Assembly (NCBI RefSeq): GCF_020510665.1
Contig: NZ_CP075187.1
Location: 2,797,001-2,861,000 of the forward strand
Source: Dechloromonas denitrificans
GTDB lineage: Bacteria > Pseudomonadota > Gammaproteobacteria > Burkholderiales > Rhodocyclaceae
Direction: 5' to 3'
Length of the DNA: 64,000 bases
Shown: positions 1-9,566 of the stretch, in pieces
Numbering within the stretch: the stretch's first letter is position 1
Layout of the letters: each line of letters starts with the position of its first letter
Translations under genes and position numbers: made by a program
Notes under the pieces: model-generated
Seen by the model: only the letters and a program-made list of their open reading frames with translations
Told to the model about the DNA's origin: nothing
Databases searched by the model: none

Positions 1-140
1 TGAACGGACAACCAGGAAAACAGCAGCGAGGTCAGAACCACCAGCGAAACAAAGAGAGCCAGCCCCGCAACGACATGACGAGGCATAATGGTGATCGTTC
101 GCGCTGCTTTCAAATGACGCGAAACCAAAATAATCTGCAT
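1..140 (-). CDS. N-terminus of a membrane-anchored protein, probably M23 peptidase (partial)
   Basis: Only the first 46 codons lie in the window; the gene runs off the left edge. The ATG at 140-138 is preceded by a strong GGAGGA ribosome binding site six bases upstream. The protein starts MQIILVSRHLKAARTITI and is followed by a single hydrophobic segment at about residues 22-44. Short 'MxIILVS...ARTxxI' starts followed by one membrane span are typical of the M23 metallopeptidases found between secA and lpxC in betaproteobacteria, and the neighbours (DciA-like gene, lpxC) fit that. The catalytic domain is outside the window, so the family call is inference. Confidence 0.55.
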   Translation of the reverse strand, partial: MQIILVSRHLKAARTITIMPRHVVAGLALFVSLVVLTSLLFSWLSV

Positions 141-152
141 TGAAACTCCTCC

Positions 153-587
153 ATGTACAACGGGCCTGAGCACTACCTTGACAGCGACGCCAACGCCAGC
201 CGGCTGATGGCTCACGCACGCCTGTTGCTCAAGCTCTCGCGCCGCTTCGAAGCGATTGCCCCGGCGGGGTTTCGCCACGCTGCACGCGTTGCCAATTACA
301 AGTCGGGGAAGATTGTTATCCACGCCGATAATGGCGCGGTCGCTGCCAAAATCCGCCAGATGAGCCAGCGTTTATGCAGCGAGTTATGCAAAGGTGGGGC
401 GCAGTGTAACGAGCTCGAAGTAAAAGTTCAACCCCGCGAAAATCTTTTCCAATCAACACCTTCAACGCAAAAGCCACTCTCCAGAACGGCTTGCGAGGTG
501 CTGCGGTCGACGGCAGAAAACATGCCAAAAGGCTCTTTGCGTGCGGCAATCGATGCCTTGCTGGCGAGTTCGGCAAAACGGGAATAA
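153..587 (+). CDS. DUF721/DciA-like protein
   Basis: A 144-residue protein. The central stretch 'RVANYKSGKIVIHADNGAVA' followed by a helix with AAKIRQ resembles the DUF721 fold, in which a small KH-like domain follows a helical N-terminus ('YLDSDANASRLMAHARLLLKL'). DUF721 includes DciA, which helps load the replicative helicase in bacteria lacking DnaC. The gene is divergent from the putative peptidase with only 12 bases between starts, so promoters must overlap coding sequence. No good ribosome binding site is visible before ATG 153; ATG 207 is a weaker alternative because it would cut the conserved N-terminal helix. It converges on lpxC. A DciA role is inferred from the domain only. Confidence 0.65.
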   Translation: MYNGPEHYLDSDANASRLMAHARLLLKLSRRFEAIAPAGFRHAARVANYKSGKIVIHADNGAVAAKIRQMSQRLCSELCKGGAQCNELEVKVQPRENLFQSTPSTQKPLSRTACEVLRSTAENMPKGSLRAAIDALLASSAKRE

Positions 588-742
588 CGGCCACATCGCA
601 GGGCTTCAGCCGCACACGGCAGGCCGAAAAAATCTCAGGAAAACAATTCAGGCAAGAGCCTGGCGTACGTCGAAGTCTCGGCCAAACAAGCTCAAGGCAT
701 CGCTATCGGGGACAGCGGGAGTTCGGCGATTTTCCTGCGGAA

Positions 743-1657
743 TCAGGCGGGCTGGTTCAGCCAGCGCGTCACACCGGCCGGGGCGTTTTCAGCCTGTTCG
801 AAAGTTGCGAACTCCCAGGATTCCTGGTGATTCAGCAGCTCACGAGCCAACTGGTTATTCAGCGCATGACCGCCCTTGTGCGACGAATAGGCGGCAAGCA
901 GCGGGCTGCCGAGCAGATAGAGGTCGCCGACAGCGTCGAGAATCTTGTGTTTGACGAACTCATCGCCGTAGCGCAAACCATCCTGGTTCAGCACACGGAA
1001 CTCATCAAGCACGATGGCATTTTCGAGGCCACCACCCAGCGCCAGACCGTTTTCACGCAGGTATTCGACTTCCTGCATGAAACCAAAGGTGCGCGCCCGG
1101 GCCACTTCACGGGTGTAGGACTGTTCGGCAAAATCGATTTCAGCCTTTTGGGCCGATTTGTCGATCGCCGGATGGTTGAAAACGATGGAAAAAGCCAGGC
1201 GATAACCATCATAAGGCTCGAAACGGGCCCATTTGTCACCATCGCGAACTTCAATTGTTTGGGTAACGCGAATGAATTTCTTGGCCGCGTTCTGTTCCTC
1301 GATGCCAGCAGACTGGATCAGGAAAACGAACGGCGCAGCCGAACCGTCAAGGATGGGCACTTCCGGCGCATCCAGGTCCACCCAGGCATTGTCGATACCG
1401 AGACCGGCAAAGGCCGACATCAGGTGTTCGATGGTGCCGACTTTCACCCCGTCCTTTTCAAGACAGGAGCACATGCGCGTATCACCCACCATGAAGGCAC
1501 GGGCCGGGATATCAACGGGCTCCGGCAAATCGACGCGACGGAAGACGATGCCGGTATCGGGCGCAGCCGGGCGCAGGGTCATATTGACCTTGACACCGCC
1601 GTGCAGGCCAACACCTGAGGCGCGAATAACTGTCTTGAGCGTGCGTTGCTTGAGCAT
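743..1657 (-). CDS. lpxC: UDP-3-O-acyl-N-acetylglucosamine deacetylase
   Basis: Zinc enzyme for the committed step of lipid A synthesis, cytoplasmic. The 304-residue length fits the family. Zinc ligands are visible as His78 (TIEHLMSA), His237 and Asp241 ([14 protein letters not shown]), with the catalytic His264 in [10 protein letters not shown]. The start at 1657 is chosen because the protein then begins [21 protein letters not shown], the usual LpxC N-terminus; an in-frame ATG at 1690 would add 11 atypical residues. It is the last gene of the division cluster, 78 bases after ftsZ, and that gap contains a strong hairpin. No clear Shine-Dalgarno sequence precedes it. Confidence 0.96.
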   Translation of the reverse strand: MLKQRTLKTVIRASGVGLHGGVKVNMTLRPAAPDTGIVFRRVDLPEPVDIPARAFMVGDTRMCSCLEKDGVKVGTIEHLMSAFAGLGIDNAWVDLDAPEVPILDGSAAPFVFLIQSAGIEEQNAAKKFIRVTQTIEVRDGDKWARFEPYDGYRLAFSIVFNHPAIDKSAQKAEIDFAEQSYTREVARARTFGFMQEVEYLRENGLALGGGLENAIVLDEFRVLNQDGLRYGDEFVKHKILDAVGDLYLLGSPLLAAYSSHKGGHALNNQLARELLNHQESWEFATFEQAENAPAGVTRWLNQPA

Positions 1658-1681
1658 GCAAGTGCTTGAATAATTAGGGGA

Positions 1682-1708
1682 GCGGCGCATTGTAACACAA
1701 CGCGCCGC
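1682..1708 (-). other. Hairpin between ftsZ and lpxC
   Basis: On the minus strand the arms GCGGCGCGTTGT and ACAATGCGCCGC flank the 3-base loop GTT, a 12-bp stem with one G-T pair. It sits between the ftsZ stop and the lpxC start. No T-run follows it on the transcribed strand, so it is more likely an mRNA processing or stability element, or a partial attenuator, than a terminator. On the plus strand CTTTTT follows a few bases after it. Confidence 0.5.
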
Positions 1709-1735
1709 CGCCTTTTTCAGAGAAGTGGCAAGCGA

Positions 1736-2917
1736 TCAGTCTGCTTGTTTGCGCAGGAATGCCGGGATGTCGTAACGGTCGACACCACTGTTGGCCAGCG
1801 CTTCAACCGTCACATTGCGCTTGCGCACAACAGCCGGGACATCGGCGATCTGGTTGTAATCGATGGCTGGGCTGCTCGAGAAGCCGATGGCATCGTGCGT
1901 ACCGGTAGCGGCCATAACTGGCGTATTGATCACTTCGAACGTCTGGCGATTGCGCACGGCAACGGCCTGGCCGAGACCGGTGGCAACAACGGTGACGCGC
2001 AGCGAATCGCCCATCAATTCGTCGTAGACCGCGCCGAAGATGATGTGTGCGTCTTCAGCAGCGAATGCCTTGACGGTGTTCATCACTTCGTTGACTTCCT
2101 TCATCTTCAGGCCGCCCTTGGCTGCCGTGATATTGACCAGCACGCCCTTGGCACCGGACAGATTGACACCTTCGAGCAGCGGCGAAGCCACGGCCTGTTC
2201 GGCTGCGATGCGTGCGCGGTCGACACCGGCGGCAGCGGCAGAACCCATCATCGCACGGCCCATTTCGCCCATCACGGTGCGGACGTCTTCAAAGTCGACG
2301 TTGACCAGACCCGGGTAGGTAATGATTTCGGCAATACCGCCAACGGCGTTTTTCAGCACGTCGTCAGCTGCCTTGAAGCAATCGTCGACATCGGCGTCGT
2401 CGCCCATGACTTCCATCAGCTTGTCATTCAGGATGACGATCAGCGAATCGACGTGCTTGGAGAATTCAGCAATACCGGCTTCGGCGGACTTCATCCGCTT
2501 GTTGCCTTCGAAACTAAACGGCTTGGTCACGACGCCGACCGTCAGGATGCCCATTTCACGGGCAATTTCAGCCACAACCGGTGCGGCACCGGTACCTGTA
2601 CCACCGCCCATGCCGGCCGTGATGAAAGCCATGTGCGCGCCCTGCAGTGCGGCACGGATGTCTTCGCGATGCTGAATGGCCGCTTCCTGGCCCTTTTCCG
2701 GCTTGGCGCCAGCACCCAGGCCACTCTCGCCGAGCGACAACTTGCTCGACGCCGCATTGCGGCCGAGTGCTTGTGCGTCAGTGTTGGCGGCAATGAATTC
2801 AACGCCGTTCACACCTTCGCGAATCATGTGCTCGATAGCATTGCCACCGGCACCGCCGACCCCGAACACTTTGATGATCGTGCCGACTTCTTCGTCCTTC
2901 TCGATGATCTCAAACAT
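1736..2917 (-). CDS. ftsZ: Cell division GTPase FtsZ
   Basis: Tubulin-like GTPase that forms the cytokinetic ring at midcell. The 393-residue protein shows the tubulin signature GGGTGTG at residues 104-110, the T7 loop region '[18 protein letters not shown]', and the conserved C-terminal tail [12 protein letters not shown] that binds FtsA and other membrane tethers. A perfect GGAGGT site lies seven bases before the ATG, stronger than those of its neighbours, as expected for the most abundant protein of the cluster. It follows ftsA by 33 bases. Confidence 0.98.
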   Translation of the reverse strand: MFEIIEKDEEVGTIIKVFGVGGAGGNAIEHMIREGVNGVEFIAANTDAQALGRNAASSKLSLGESGLGAGAKPEKGQEAAIQHREDIRAALQGAHMAFITAGMGGGTGTGAAPVVAEIAREMGILTVGVVTKPFSFEGNKRMKSAEAGIAEFSKHVDSLIVILNDKLMEVMGDDADVDDCFKAADDVLKNAVGGIAEIITYPGLVNVDFEDVRTVMGEMGRAMMGSAAAAGVDRARIAAEQAVASPLLEGVNLSGAKGVLVNITAAKGGLKMKEVNEVMNTVKAFAAEDAHIIFGAVYDELMGDSLRVTVVATGLGQAVAVRNRQTFEVINTPVMAATGTHDAIGFSSSPAIDYNQIADVPAVVRKRNVTVEALANSGVDRYDIPAFLRKQAD

Positions 2918-2950
2918 GACTACCTCCTCTGAAAAACCGTTAAAAATTGT

Positions 2951-4180
2951 TTAGAAATTCTTGGCAAACCACGACTTCATACCGACCAGGACATCCTTGA
3001 TGCCCTGCTTGTCCTGAATTTTCTGGCCCCGTTTACGCTGGGCCTGCGCTTCAAGCAGCAGACCGAAAGCGGTTGAAAAGCGCGGGCTCTGCACGACATC
3101 GGCCAGGCTGCCCGAATACTTCGGATTGCCCAGACGGACCGGCATGTGGAAAATTTCTTCGCCCAGCTCGACCATGCCCGGCATGACGCTGGCACCACCG
3201 GTCAGCACGATGCCGGAGGAAAGAACCTCCTCGAAACCGGCGCGGCGCAGTTCGTTCTGGATCAGTTCGTACAGTTCCTCGACGCGCGGCTGGATCACAT
3301 CGGCCAGCGCACGACGGCTCAATTTACGGCTTGGGCGGTCGTCGACCCCGGCAACCTCCATCGTCTCGGCCGCATCGGCCAGCTGCGACAGGGCGCAGCC
3401 GTACTTGCACTTGATGTCTTCGGCTTCGCGCGTCGGGGTGCGCAGCGCCATGGCGATATCGTTGGTGATCTGGTCGCCGGCGATGGGAATCACCGAGGTA
3501 TGACGGATCGCACCTTGCGTCCACACGGCCAAATCGGTCGTACCGCCGCCGATATCGATCAGGCAGACGCCGAGATCCTTTTCATCTTCGGAGAGCACAG
3601 CGTAGCTCGAGGCCAGCGGCTGCAGCACCAGATCATTCACTTCCAGACCGCAGCGACGCACGCACTTGACGATGTTCTGGGCCGCAGAAACGGCACCGGT
3701 CACGATGTGCGTCTTGACTTCGAGGCGCATGCCGCTCATGCCGATCGGCTCACGGATGCCGTCCTGGCCGTCGATGACGAATTCCTGCGTCAGGATGTGC
3801 AGGATTTCCTGATCGGCCGGAATCGGCATCGCCTTGGCGGTTTCGATCACGCGGTCGATGTCGGCCGGCGTCACTTCCTTGTCCTTGATCGCGACCATGC
3901 CGTTCGAGTTGAAGCTCTTGATGTGGCTGCCGGCGATCCCGGTATACACATCCTTGACCTTGCAATCAGCCATCAGCTCGACTTCCTGCACGACGCGGCT
4001 GATCGTATGCACGGTTTCCTCGATGTTGACCACGACACCTTTTTTCAGGCCGCGTGAATCCTGCGAACCCATGCCAATCACATTAAGGCTGCCTTCCTGG
4101 TTGATTTCGGCAACCAGCGCGACGATTTTCGAAGTGCCGATATCCAACCCGACGACCAAATCCTTGTTATCCCTGCTCAT
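2951..4180 (-). CDS. ftsA: Cell division protein FtsA
   Basis: Actin-like ATPase that tethers FtsZ to the inner membrane. The 409-residue protein has the phosphate-1 motif VGLDIGTSKIVALVAEI at the N-terminus, the phosphate-2 motif 'CLIDIGGGTTDLAVW', the adenosine motif 'IVLTGGASVMPG', and an amphipathic C-terminal helix ending in 'VLVGMKSWFAKNF', which matches the membrane-targeting sequence of the family. It starts three bases after the ftsQ stop, indicating translational coupling. Confidence 0.97.
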   Translation of the reverse strand: MSRDNKDLVVGLDIGTSKIVALVAEINQEGSLNVIGMGSQDSRGLKKGVVVNIEETVHTISRVVQEVELMADCKVKDVYTGIAGSHIKSFNSNGMVAIKDKEVTPADIDRVIETAKAMPIPADQEILHILTQEFVIDGQDGIREPIGMSGMRLEVKTHIVTGAVSAAQNIVKCVRRCGLEVNDLVLQPLASSYAVLSEDEKDLGVCLIDIGGGTTDLAVWTQGAIRHTSVIPIAGDQITNDIAMALRTPTREAEDIKCKYGCALSQLADAAETMEVAGVDDRPSRKLSRRALADVIQPRVEELYELIQNELRRAGFEEVLSSGIVLTGGASVMPGMVELGEEIFHMPVRLGNPKYSGSLADVVQSPRFSTAFGLLLEAQAQRKRGQKIQDKQGIKDVLVGMKSWFAKNF

Positions 4181-4183
4181 TGA

Positions 4184-4924
4184 TTACTTTCCCTTCACTT
4201 CACCGGCCATCCGCATGGCAAAGCCATTCGGATAACGCAAATCCACGACCGCCGGCCGATTCGCACGCTTGGCGACAGCCTCCGGATAAATTTCGATAAA
4301 TCGCTGCAAGCGCACGCCTACCGGCGATTTCGGCTGTTCCCGGCCGATATCCACCACCATTCCGTTTTCCAGCTTCAACTGCCAGGCCAGGCGCGGCGAC
4401 AGCGTGACCTGCACCGGCCGCTCACCGAGCACCTTGAAATTGGCGACAAACTCGCCATAGCGCTTCAACACTTCCGGCGCGGTATCCTGCGGCCCGAAAA
4501 GCAGCGGCAAAGCGGTCGTCTCGCTCTCGGCCAGCACGGCAGAGAAAACCTCACCGTAGGAGTTGACCAACTCACCACGCGCCTCGCCCCAGCGTGCCGC
4601 CGGACGATGTTCCTCAACCTTCACTTCGAGCTTTTCCGGCCAGATCCGACGCACTTCAACGCGCCGCACCCAAGGCAGCTTTTCAAGCGTGGCACGCACC
4701 TGATCCAGATTGATGCTGAAGAAATTGCCCTTCATCACCGCCGGCAACACCTGCTCGATTTCGATCCGGCGGGTATGCGCCAGCGAATCGGCAAAAACCA
4801 CCTGACGCACCGGCAAGGACGGCACGCGAACCAGCCAGACAGCACCCGCCGCCAGCAATGCAGCCGACGCTGCGAGAATCAGCAGGTCGGCGATTGCAGT
4901 CAGCAGGTGCGGTTTATTCCACAT
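4184..4924 (-). CDS. ftsQ: Cell division protein FtsQ
   Basis: Single-pass inner membrane protein of the divisome, bridging FtsA/Z-side and FtsB/L/W/I components. The 246-residue protein has a short cytoplasmic N-terminus, one membrane segment at about residues 10-33, then a POTRA domain (starting SLPVRQVVF and including 'RATLEKLPWVRRVEVRRIWP') and the beta domain. The N-terminal cytoplasmic part is shorter than in E. coli. It follows ddlB by eight bases. Confidence 0.94.
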   Translation of the reverse strand: MWNKPHLLTAIADLLILAASAALLAAGAVWLVRVPSLPVRQVVFADSLAHTRRIEIEQVLPAVMKGNFFSINLDQVRATLEKLPWVRRVEVRRIWPEKLEVKVEEHRPAARWGEARGELVNSYGEVFSAVLAESETTALPLLFGPQDTAPEVLKRYGEFVANFKVLGERPVQVTLSPRLAWQLKLENGMVVDIGREQPKSPVGVRLQRFIEIYPEAVAKRANRPAVVDLRYPNGFAMRMAGEVKGK

Positions 4925-4932
4925 GTGGCGTC

Positions 4933-5838
4933 TCAGTCGTTGGTAGCCAGTTCGAGCACACGACGCACCAATGCCGGATATTCCATGCCCGCCACACGGG
5001 CAGCCATCGGAACCAGCGAATGATCGGTCATGCCCGGTGCGGTATTCACTTCGAGAAAGTAATGGTTACCCGCCTCGTCCATCAGAAAATCAACCCGCCC
5101 CCAACCGCGGCCGCCGAGAATGCGGAAGGCTTCCAGCGCGCCCTTGCGGATTTCCATTTCCTTGGCTTCCGGCAAGCCGCAGGGGCAGAGATAACGGGTG
5201 TCGTCGCGGTTGTACTTGGCTTCGTAGTCGTACCACTCGGAGGCCGGCTCGATCTTGATGATCGGCAGTGCCTGGTCACCCAGAATGCCGACCGTGTACT
5301 CGCCGCCCATGACGCCCTTTTCAGCAATCACCAGCGAGTCGTATTTGGCGGCTTCGGCGTAGGCCAGATGCAGCGTGTCGTGTTCCTTGACCTTGCTGAT
5401 ACCGATCGAAGAGCCTTCGTGGGCCGGCTTGACGAAAATCGGCAAACCAAGCTCTTCCTCGACGTCGGCAAAATCGGAGTCCGCCGTCAGCAATGCGTAA
5501 TCCGGCACCGGCAAGCCCGCAGCCTGCCACAGCAACTTGGTGCGGAACTTGTCCATACCCAAAGCAGAAGCCATGACGCCGGAACCGGTATAAGGGATGT
5601 GCATCAGTTCGAGCGCGCCCTGGATTGTGCCGTCTTCACCATGTCGACCGTGCAAGGCGACGAAGGCACGGTCATAGCCTTTCAGGGCATCGAGCGGCTG
5701 CTCGGCCGGATCGAAGGGATGGGCATCGATGCCCTGGCCCTGCAAGGCGGCCAATACGCGCGAACCGCTGTTGAGGGAGACCTCGCGCTCGGCGGACGTT
5801 CCGCCGAAGAGGACTGCGACTTTACCAAAACCGCTCAT
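4933..5838 (-). CDS. ddlB: D-alanine--D-alanine ligase
   Basis: ATP-grasp ligase that makes the D-Ala-D-Ala dipeptide for peptidoglycan. The start at 5838 gives a 301-residue protein beginning [21 protein letters not shown], the usual Ddl N-terminus; a longer reading from 5892 would add 18 residues overlapping murC. The ATG overlaps the murC stop as ATGA, with GGTGGAG upstream inside murC. Other motifs: '[13 protein letters not shown]', '[15 protein letters not shown]' and '[13 protein letters not shown]', the last contributing metal and nucleotide ligands. Confidence 0.96.
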   Translation of the reverse strand: MSGFGKVAVLFGGTSAEREVSLNSGSRVLAALQGQGIDAHPFDPAEQPLDALKGYDRAFVALHGRHGEDGTIQGALELMHIPYTGSGVMASALGMDKFRTKLLWQAAGLPVPDYALLTADSDFADVEEELGLPIFVKPAHEGSSIGISKVKEHDTLHLAYAEAAKYDSLVIAEKGVMGGEYTVGILGDQALPIIKIEPASEWYDYEAKYNRDDTRYLCPCGLPEAKEMEIRKGALEAFRILGGRGWGRVDFLMDEAGNHYFLEVNTAPGMTDHSLVPMAARVAGMEYPALVRRVLELATND

Positions 5839-7226
5839 TTGAACTCCACCACCTTGCCTGGCACAGCACCGATCGAACCGGCGCCCATGCACAACACCAC
5901 GTCGCCATCGCGGGCGACATCCATGATCGTTTGCGGCATGGCCGCAATATCTTCAACAAATACGGGTTCAACCTTGCCGCCAACACGCAAGGCGCGGGCC
6001 AGCGAGCGACCGTCAGCAGCGACAATCGGCGCTTCGCCGGCGGCGTAGATTTCGGCCAGCAAAAGCACGTCGACCGTGGCAAGCACCTTGACGAAATCCT
6101 CGAAGCAATCGCGCGTCCGCGTGTAGCGATGCGGCTGGAAAGCCAGCACCAGGCGACGACCGGGAAAAGCACCGCGGGCGGCAGCCAGCGTCGCGGCCAT
6201 TTCAACCGGGTGATGACCGTAATCATCGACCAAGGTGAAGCGACCACCGGCCGGCAGCGCGACTTCGCCGTAACGCTGGAAGCGGCGGCCAACCCCCTTG
6301 AACTCGGCCAGCGCCTTGACGATGGCCTGGTCGGACACCTGCACCTCGGTCGCCACGGCAATCGCCGCCAGGGCATTCAGCACATTATGGATACCCGGCA
6401 GATTCAGCGTGATCGACAGGCGCGACACCGAGCCATTGACCCGAACGCAGTCGAAGCGCATCTGGCCATCGGCGGCGACGATGTTTTCAGCGTAGAAATT
6501 GCAGGCATCGCTCAGGCCGTAGGTAATGATCTGCTTCGGCACCTGCGGCATGATCGCGCGCACATTCGGATCTTCGCCGCACAGCACGGCGACGCCATAG
6601 AACGGCAGGCGATTCAGGAAATCGACGAAAGCCCCCTTGAGACGCTCGAAGTCATGGCCGTAGGTTTCCATGTGGTCGGCGTCGATATTGGTGACCACCG
6701 AAACCACGGGCGACAGAAAAAGGAAGGATGCGTCCGACTCGTCGGCCTCGGCGACGAGAAAATCACCGGAACCGAGACGGGCGTTTGCGCCGGCCGCATT
6801 CAGCCGACCGCCGATGACGAAGGTCGGATCGACGCCGCCTTCGGCCAGGATGCTGGTCACCAGGCTGGTCGTCGTGGTCTTGCCGTGCGTTCCGGCGATG
6901 GCGATCCCGTGCTTCAGGCGCATCAGTTCGGCCAGCATCTGGGCGCGCGGCACGACCGGAATCTTGCGCTCGCGGGCGGCAATCACTTCCGGGTTATCGG
7001 CCTTGACCGCCGTCGAGATCACCACGGCATCGGCGCCCGCCGCATTTTCTGCCGCATGACCAATCGTCACCTTGACGCCCTCGCCTTCAAGGCGGCGGGT
7101 CGTCGCGCTGGCTGCCAGGTCGGAGCCAGTCACGGTGTAGTCGAGGTGGGCGAGCACTTCGGCAATGCCGCTCATGCCCGAGCCACCGACACCGACGAAG
7201 TGGATATGTTTGACTTTATGTTTCAT
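5835..7226 (-). CDS. murC: UDP-N-acetylmuramate--L-alanine ligase
   Basis: First amino-acid-adding Mur ligase, cytoplasmic. The 463-residue protein shows the N-terminal nucleotide motif '[17 protein letters not shown]', the P-loop '[12 protein letters not shown]' and the Mur signature '[11 protein letters not shown]'. Start and stop both use 4-base ATGA overlaps (with murG upstream and ddlB downstream), a sign of tight translational coupling. Confidence 0.97.
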   Translation of the reverse strand: MKHKVKHIHFVGVGGSGMSGIAEVLAHLDYTVTGSDLAASATTRRLEGEGVKVTIGHAAENAAGADAVVISTAVKADNPEVIAARERKIPVVPRAQMLAELMRLKHGIAIAGTHGKTTTTSLVTSILAEGGVDPTFVIGGRLNAAGANARLGSGDFLVAEADESDASFLFLSPVVSVVTNIDADHMETYGHDFERLKGAFVDFLNRLPFYGVAVLCGEDPNVRAIMPQVPKQIITYGLSDACNFYAENIVAADGQMRFDCVRVNGSVSRLSITLNLPGIHNVLNALAAIAVATEVQVSDQAIVKALAEFKGVGRRFQRYGEVALPAGGRFTLVDDYGHHPVEMAATLAAARGAFPGRRLVLAFQPHRYTRTRDCFEDFVKVLATVDVLLLAEIYAAGEAPIVAADGRSLARALRVGGKVEPVFVEDIAAMPQTIMDVARDGDVVLCMGAGSIGAVPGKVVEFK

Positions 7227-8281
7227 TTCGCGATCTCCGCGCAGACATTGGCGACTTCCTCGGTCGCAGCGGGCTTGGCCAGGCTGCGCGCCTTGATGGC
7301 CATTTCGCGCAACTGGCTACGGCTGTAATTGCGGATCAGCGCAATGCTGTCCGGCGTCATTTCGGTTTGCGGCAGCAGGAAAGCGCCGCCGACATTGACC
7401 AGGAATTTGGCATTCCCGGTCTGGTGATCATCCACGGCGTGCGGGAAGGGCACGAGGATGCTCGCGACGCCAACCGCGGCCAGCTCTGCCACGGTCAACG
7501 CGCCGGCACGGCAAATAACCAGATCGGCCCATTCGTAGGCACCGGCCATGTCCTCGATGAATGAAACGCAGTGCGCCTCGACACCCACCGCGGCGTAGTT
7601 GGCCTTCAGCGCATCGAGATGTTTTTCGCCCGCCTGATGGACGATTTGCGGCAACTGGTTGGCACCGAGCAAAGCCATGCCTTGCGGAATGATTTCATTC
7701 AACGCCTGGGCCCCGAGACTGCCGCCGATCACCAGCAAACGCAGCGCGCCGCTCCGCTCGGCGTAACGCGCCTCAGGCCCGCTGAGCGCGGCGATTTCCG
7801 GACGTACCGGATTGCCCAGCCAGCTGCCTTTTTTCAGCACTTCCGGAAAGCCGGTCAGGACGCGGTCGGCCACACCGGCCAGCACCTTGTTGGCCAGACC
7901 GGCGACCGAATTCTGTTCGTGCACGACCAGCGGCTTGCCAAGCAGCGCCGCCATCATCCCGCCGGGGAAGGTAATGTAGCCGCCCATGCCGAGCACGACA
8001 TCCGGCTGGACCCGGCGGATGGCGCCCAGTGCCTGCCAGAAGCCGCGCAGCAGGTTGATCGGCAGCAGCAGCTTGCGCATCAGCCCCTTGCCGCGCAGGG
8101 CGGCAAATTTGATCCACACCGTTTCGTAGCCATGCTGCGGCACCAGACGCGCTTCCATCCCGTCCGGATTACCCAGCCAGACAACACGCCAGCCGGACTG
8201 ACGCATTTTTTCGGCAACAGCCAGCGCCGGGAAAATGTGGCCACCGGTACCACCGGCCATGACCAACAGTGTCTTGCTCAT
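7223..8281 (-). CDS. murG: UDP-GlcNAc:undecaprenyl-PP-MurNAc-pentapeptide GlcNAc transferase
   Basis: Membrane-associated GT28 glycosyltransferase making lipid II. The 352-residue protein has the N-terminal loop '[16 protein letters not shown]', a second G-loop '[16 protein letters not shown]' and the sugar-binding '[24 protein letters not shown]'. The start at 8281 carries GGAGG six bases upstream. That leader is an exact copy of the 3' end of ftsW, and murG is separated from ftsW by a 121-bp gap that is not expected in this cluster. Confidence 0.96.
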   Translation of the reverse strand: MSKTLLVMAGGTGGHIFPALAVAEKMRQSGWRVVWLGNPDGMEARLVPQHGYETVWIKFAALRGKGLMRKLLLPINLLRGFWQALGAIRRVQPDVVLGMGGYITFPGGMMAALLGKPLVVHEQNSVAGLANKVLAGVADRVLTGFPEVLKKGSWLGNPVRPEIAALSGPEARYAERSGALRLLVIGGSLGAQALNEIIPQGMALLGANQLPQIVHQAGEKHLDALKANYAAVGVEAHCVSFIEDMAGAYEWADLVICRAGALTVAELAAVGVASILVPFPHAVDDHQTGNAKFLVNVGGAFLLPQTEMTPDSIALIRNYSRSQLREMAIKARSLAKPAATEEVANVCAEIAK

Positions 8282-8298
8282 AGCTTGCCTCCGCGCAT
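8278..8298 (-). repeat. 21-bp direct repeat, copy at murG start
   Basis: Minus strand reads ATGCGCGGAGGCAAGCTATG followed by A. It is identical to the 21 bp at 8403-8423, exactly 125 bp away. This copy supplies the murG ribosome binding site (GGAGG) and start codon; the other copy encodes the last residues and stop of FtsW (MRGGKL). Confidence 0.9.
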
Positions 8299-8402
8299 GA
8301 GGAGCCGGTTTTGTCTACGGCCGCGCTGCGCGCTTAACACCGGCTGCGACGGGTTAGCCTGCGACGAAATCGCCAACTGATGCGAATTCACATGGCACCG
8401 CG
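8282..8402 (-). other. Insertion-like spacer between ftsW and murG
   Basis: This 121-bp gap breaks a run of overlapping genes. About 104 bp of unique sequence lie between the two copies of the 21-bp direct repeat. Part of it, 8367-8384 (AAATCGCCAACTGATGCG), is an inverted near-copy (17 of 18) of the ftsW 3' end at 8419-8436, so the transcript could form an 18-bp stem across the ftsW stop. No coding capacity of its own is recognised. The arrangement suggests a duplication or insertion that copied the junction and kept a working murG start. Confidence 0.6.
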
Positions 8403-8423
8403 TCATAGCTTGCCTCCGCGCAT
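8403..8423 (-). repeat. 21-bp direct repeat, copy at ftsW 3' end
   Basis: Identical partner of 8278-8298. It codes for the last FtsW residues MRGGKL and the stop codon. The bases just outside the two copies differ, so the repeat unit is 21 bp. Confidence 0.9.
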
Positions 8424-9566
8424 CAATTGGCGATTTTCCCAATCGACGCGAAGAAGGATGGCCAGCGCCACGCAATTGGCCAGGATGCCGGAACCGCCGA
8501 AGCTCATCAGCGGCAGGGTCAGGCCCTTGGTCGGCAGCAAGCCCATGTTCACGCCCATGTTGATGAAGGACTGGACGCCGAACCAGATGCCCATGCCCAT
8601 GGCGACCAACGCCGGATAAAGGCGGTCGAACTGGACACACTGGCGACCGATGGCAAAGGCGCGCTGCACCACCAGGGCAAACAGGCCGATGATTGCGATC
8701 ACGCCAAAGAAGCCGAGTTCCTCGGCGACGACGGCCAGCAGGAAGTCGGTATGGGCCTCGGGCAGGTAGAACAATTTTTCAACGCTGGCGCCCAGGCCGA
8801 CGCCAAACAGTTCACCACGTCCGAAAGCGATCAGCGAGTGCGACAACTGGTAGCCGCGCCCAAAGGCATCGGCCCACGGATCCATGAAGCCGAAGACCCG
8901 GTCGCGGCGATAAGGCGAGACGATGATCATCACGGCAAAGGCAATCAGCAGGCCGACGATCAGCATGGCGAACAGGCGGGCCTTGAGGCCACCGAGGAAA
9001 AGAATGCCCATGGCGATCGAGATGATCACGACGAAGGCGCCGAAATCCGGCTCCTTGAGCAGCAGCATGCCGATAATCACCATCGCACCGAACATCGGCA
9101 GAAAAGCCTGCTTCAGATCATGCATGACGTTGATCTTGCGCACGGTGTAATCGGCGGCATAGAGCACGGCAAACAGTTTCATCAGCTCGGAAGGCTGCAG
9201 ATTGACGAAACCGAGCGGCAACCAGCGGCGCGCACCGTTGATATCGCGCCCCAGGCCGGGAATCAGCACGATCGCCAGCAGCAGGGCACCGATCATGAAA
9301 AGATAAGGGGCGTATTTTTGCCACAGGGTCAGCGGCACTTGAAAAGTCACGGCGGCGGCCACCAGGCCGATACACAGGAAAATGCCCTGACGGACCAGGT
9401 AATAGGCCGGCTGATGGCCGGTAAAGCGGCCGGCTTCGGCAATCGCGATCGAGGCCGAGTAAACCATGATCAAGCCGCTGAACAGCAGAAAAAGCACGCT
9501 CCACAGCAGGGCGTAGTCAATTTCAGCCACTTGGCGACGGGGAGCGTCGAGCGCGCCGATCATCAT
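8403..9566 (-). CDS. ftsW: SEDS glycosyltransferase FtsW
   Basis: Multi-pass SEDS-family peptidoglycan polymerase acting with FtsI at the septum. The start at 9566 (MMIGALDAPRRQVAEIDYALL) gives 387 residues and overlaps the murD stop by four bases; a longer frame reaching 9665 lies within murD. About ten membrane segments are visible, with SEDS signatures 'GARRWLPLGFVNLQPSELMK' and 'LPEAHTDFLLAVVAEELGF'. The 3' end is duplicated in front of murG. Confidence 0.95.
   Translation of the reverse strand: MMIGALDAPRRQVAEIDYALLWSVLFLLFSGLIMVYSASIAIAEAGRFTGHQPAYYLVRQGIFLCIGLVAAAVTFQVPLTLWQKYAPYLFMIGALLLAIVLIPGLGRDINGARRWLPLGFVNLQPSELMKLFAVLYAADYTVRKINVMHDLKQAFLPMFGAMVIIGMLLLKEPDFGAFVVIISIAMGILFLGGLKARLFAMLIVGLLIAFAVMIIVSPYRRDRVFGFMDPWADAFGRGYQLSHSLIAFGRGELFGVGLGASVEKLFYLPEAHTDFLLAVVAEELGFFGVIAIIGLFALVVQRAFAIGRQCVQFDRLYPALVAMGMGIWFGVQSFINMGVNMGLLPTKGLTLPLMSFGGSGILANCVALAILLRVDWENRQLMRGGKL

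Noticed and set aside
491..1618. Long plus-strand frame opposite lpxC
   Set aside because: Antisense shadow of lpxC caused by high GC; composition of the predicted protein is unlike real proteins. The same applies to the long frames opposite ftsZ, ftsA, murC, ftsI, napA and glyS.
8278..8640. Open frame crossing the ftsW 3' end and ending with the same residues as FtsW (MRGGKL)
   Set aside because: It is a shifted frame of ftsW carried through the inserted spacer; the shared C-terminus is only the duplicated 21 bp.
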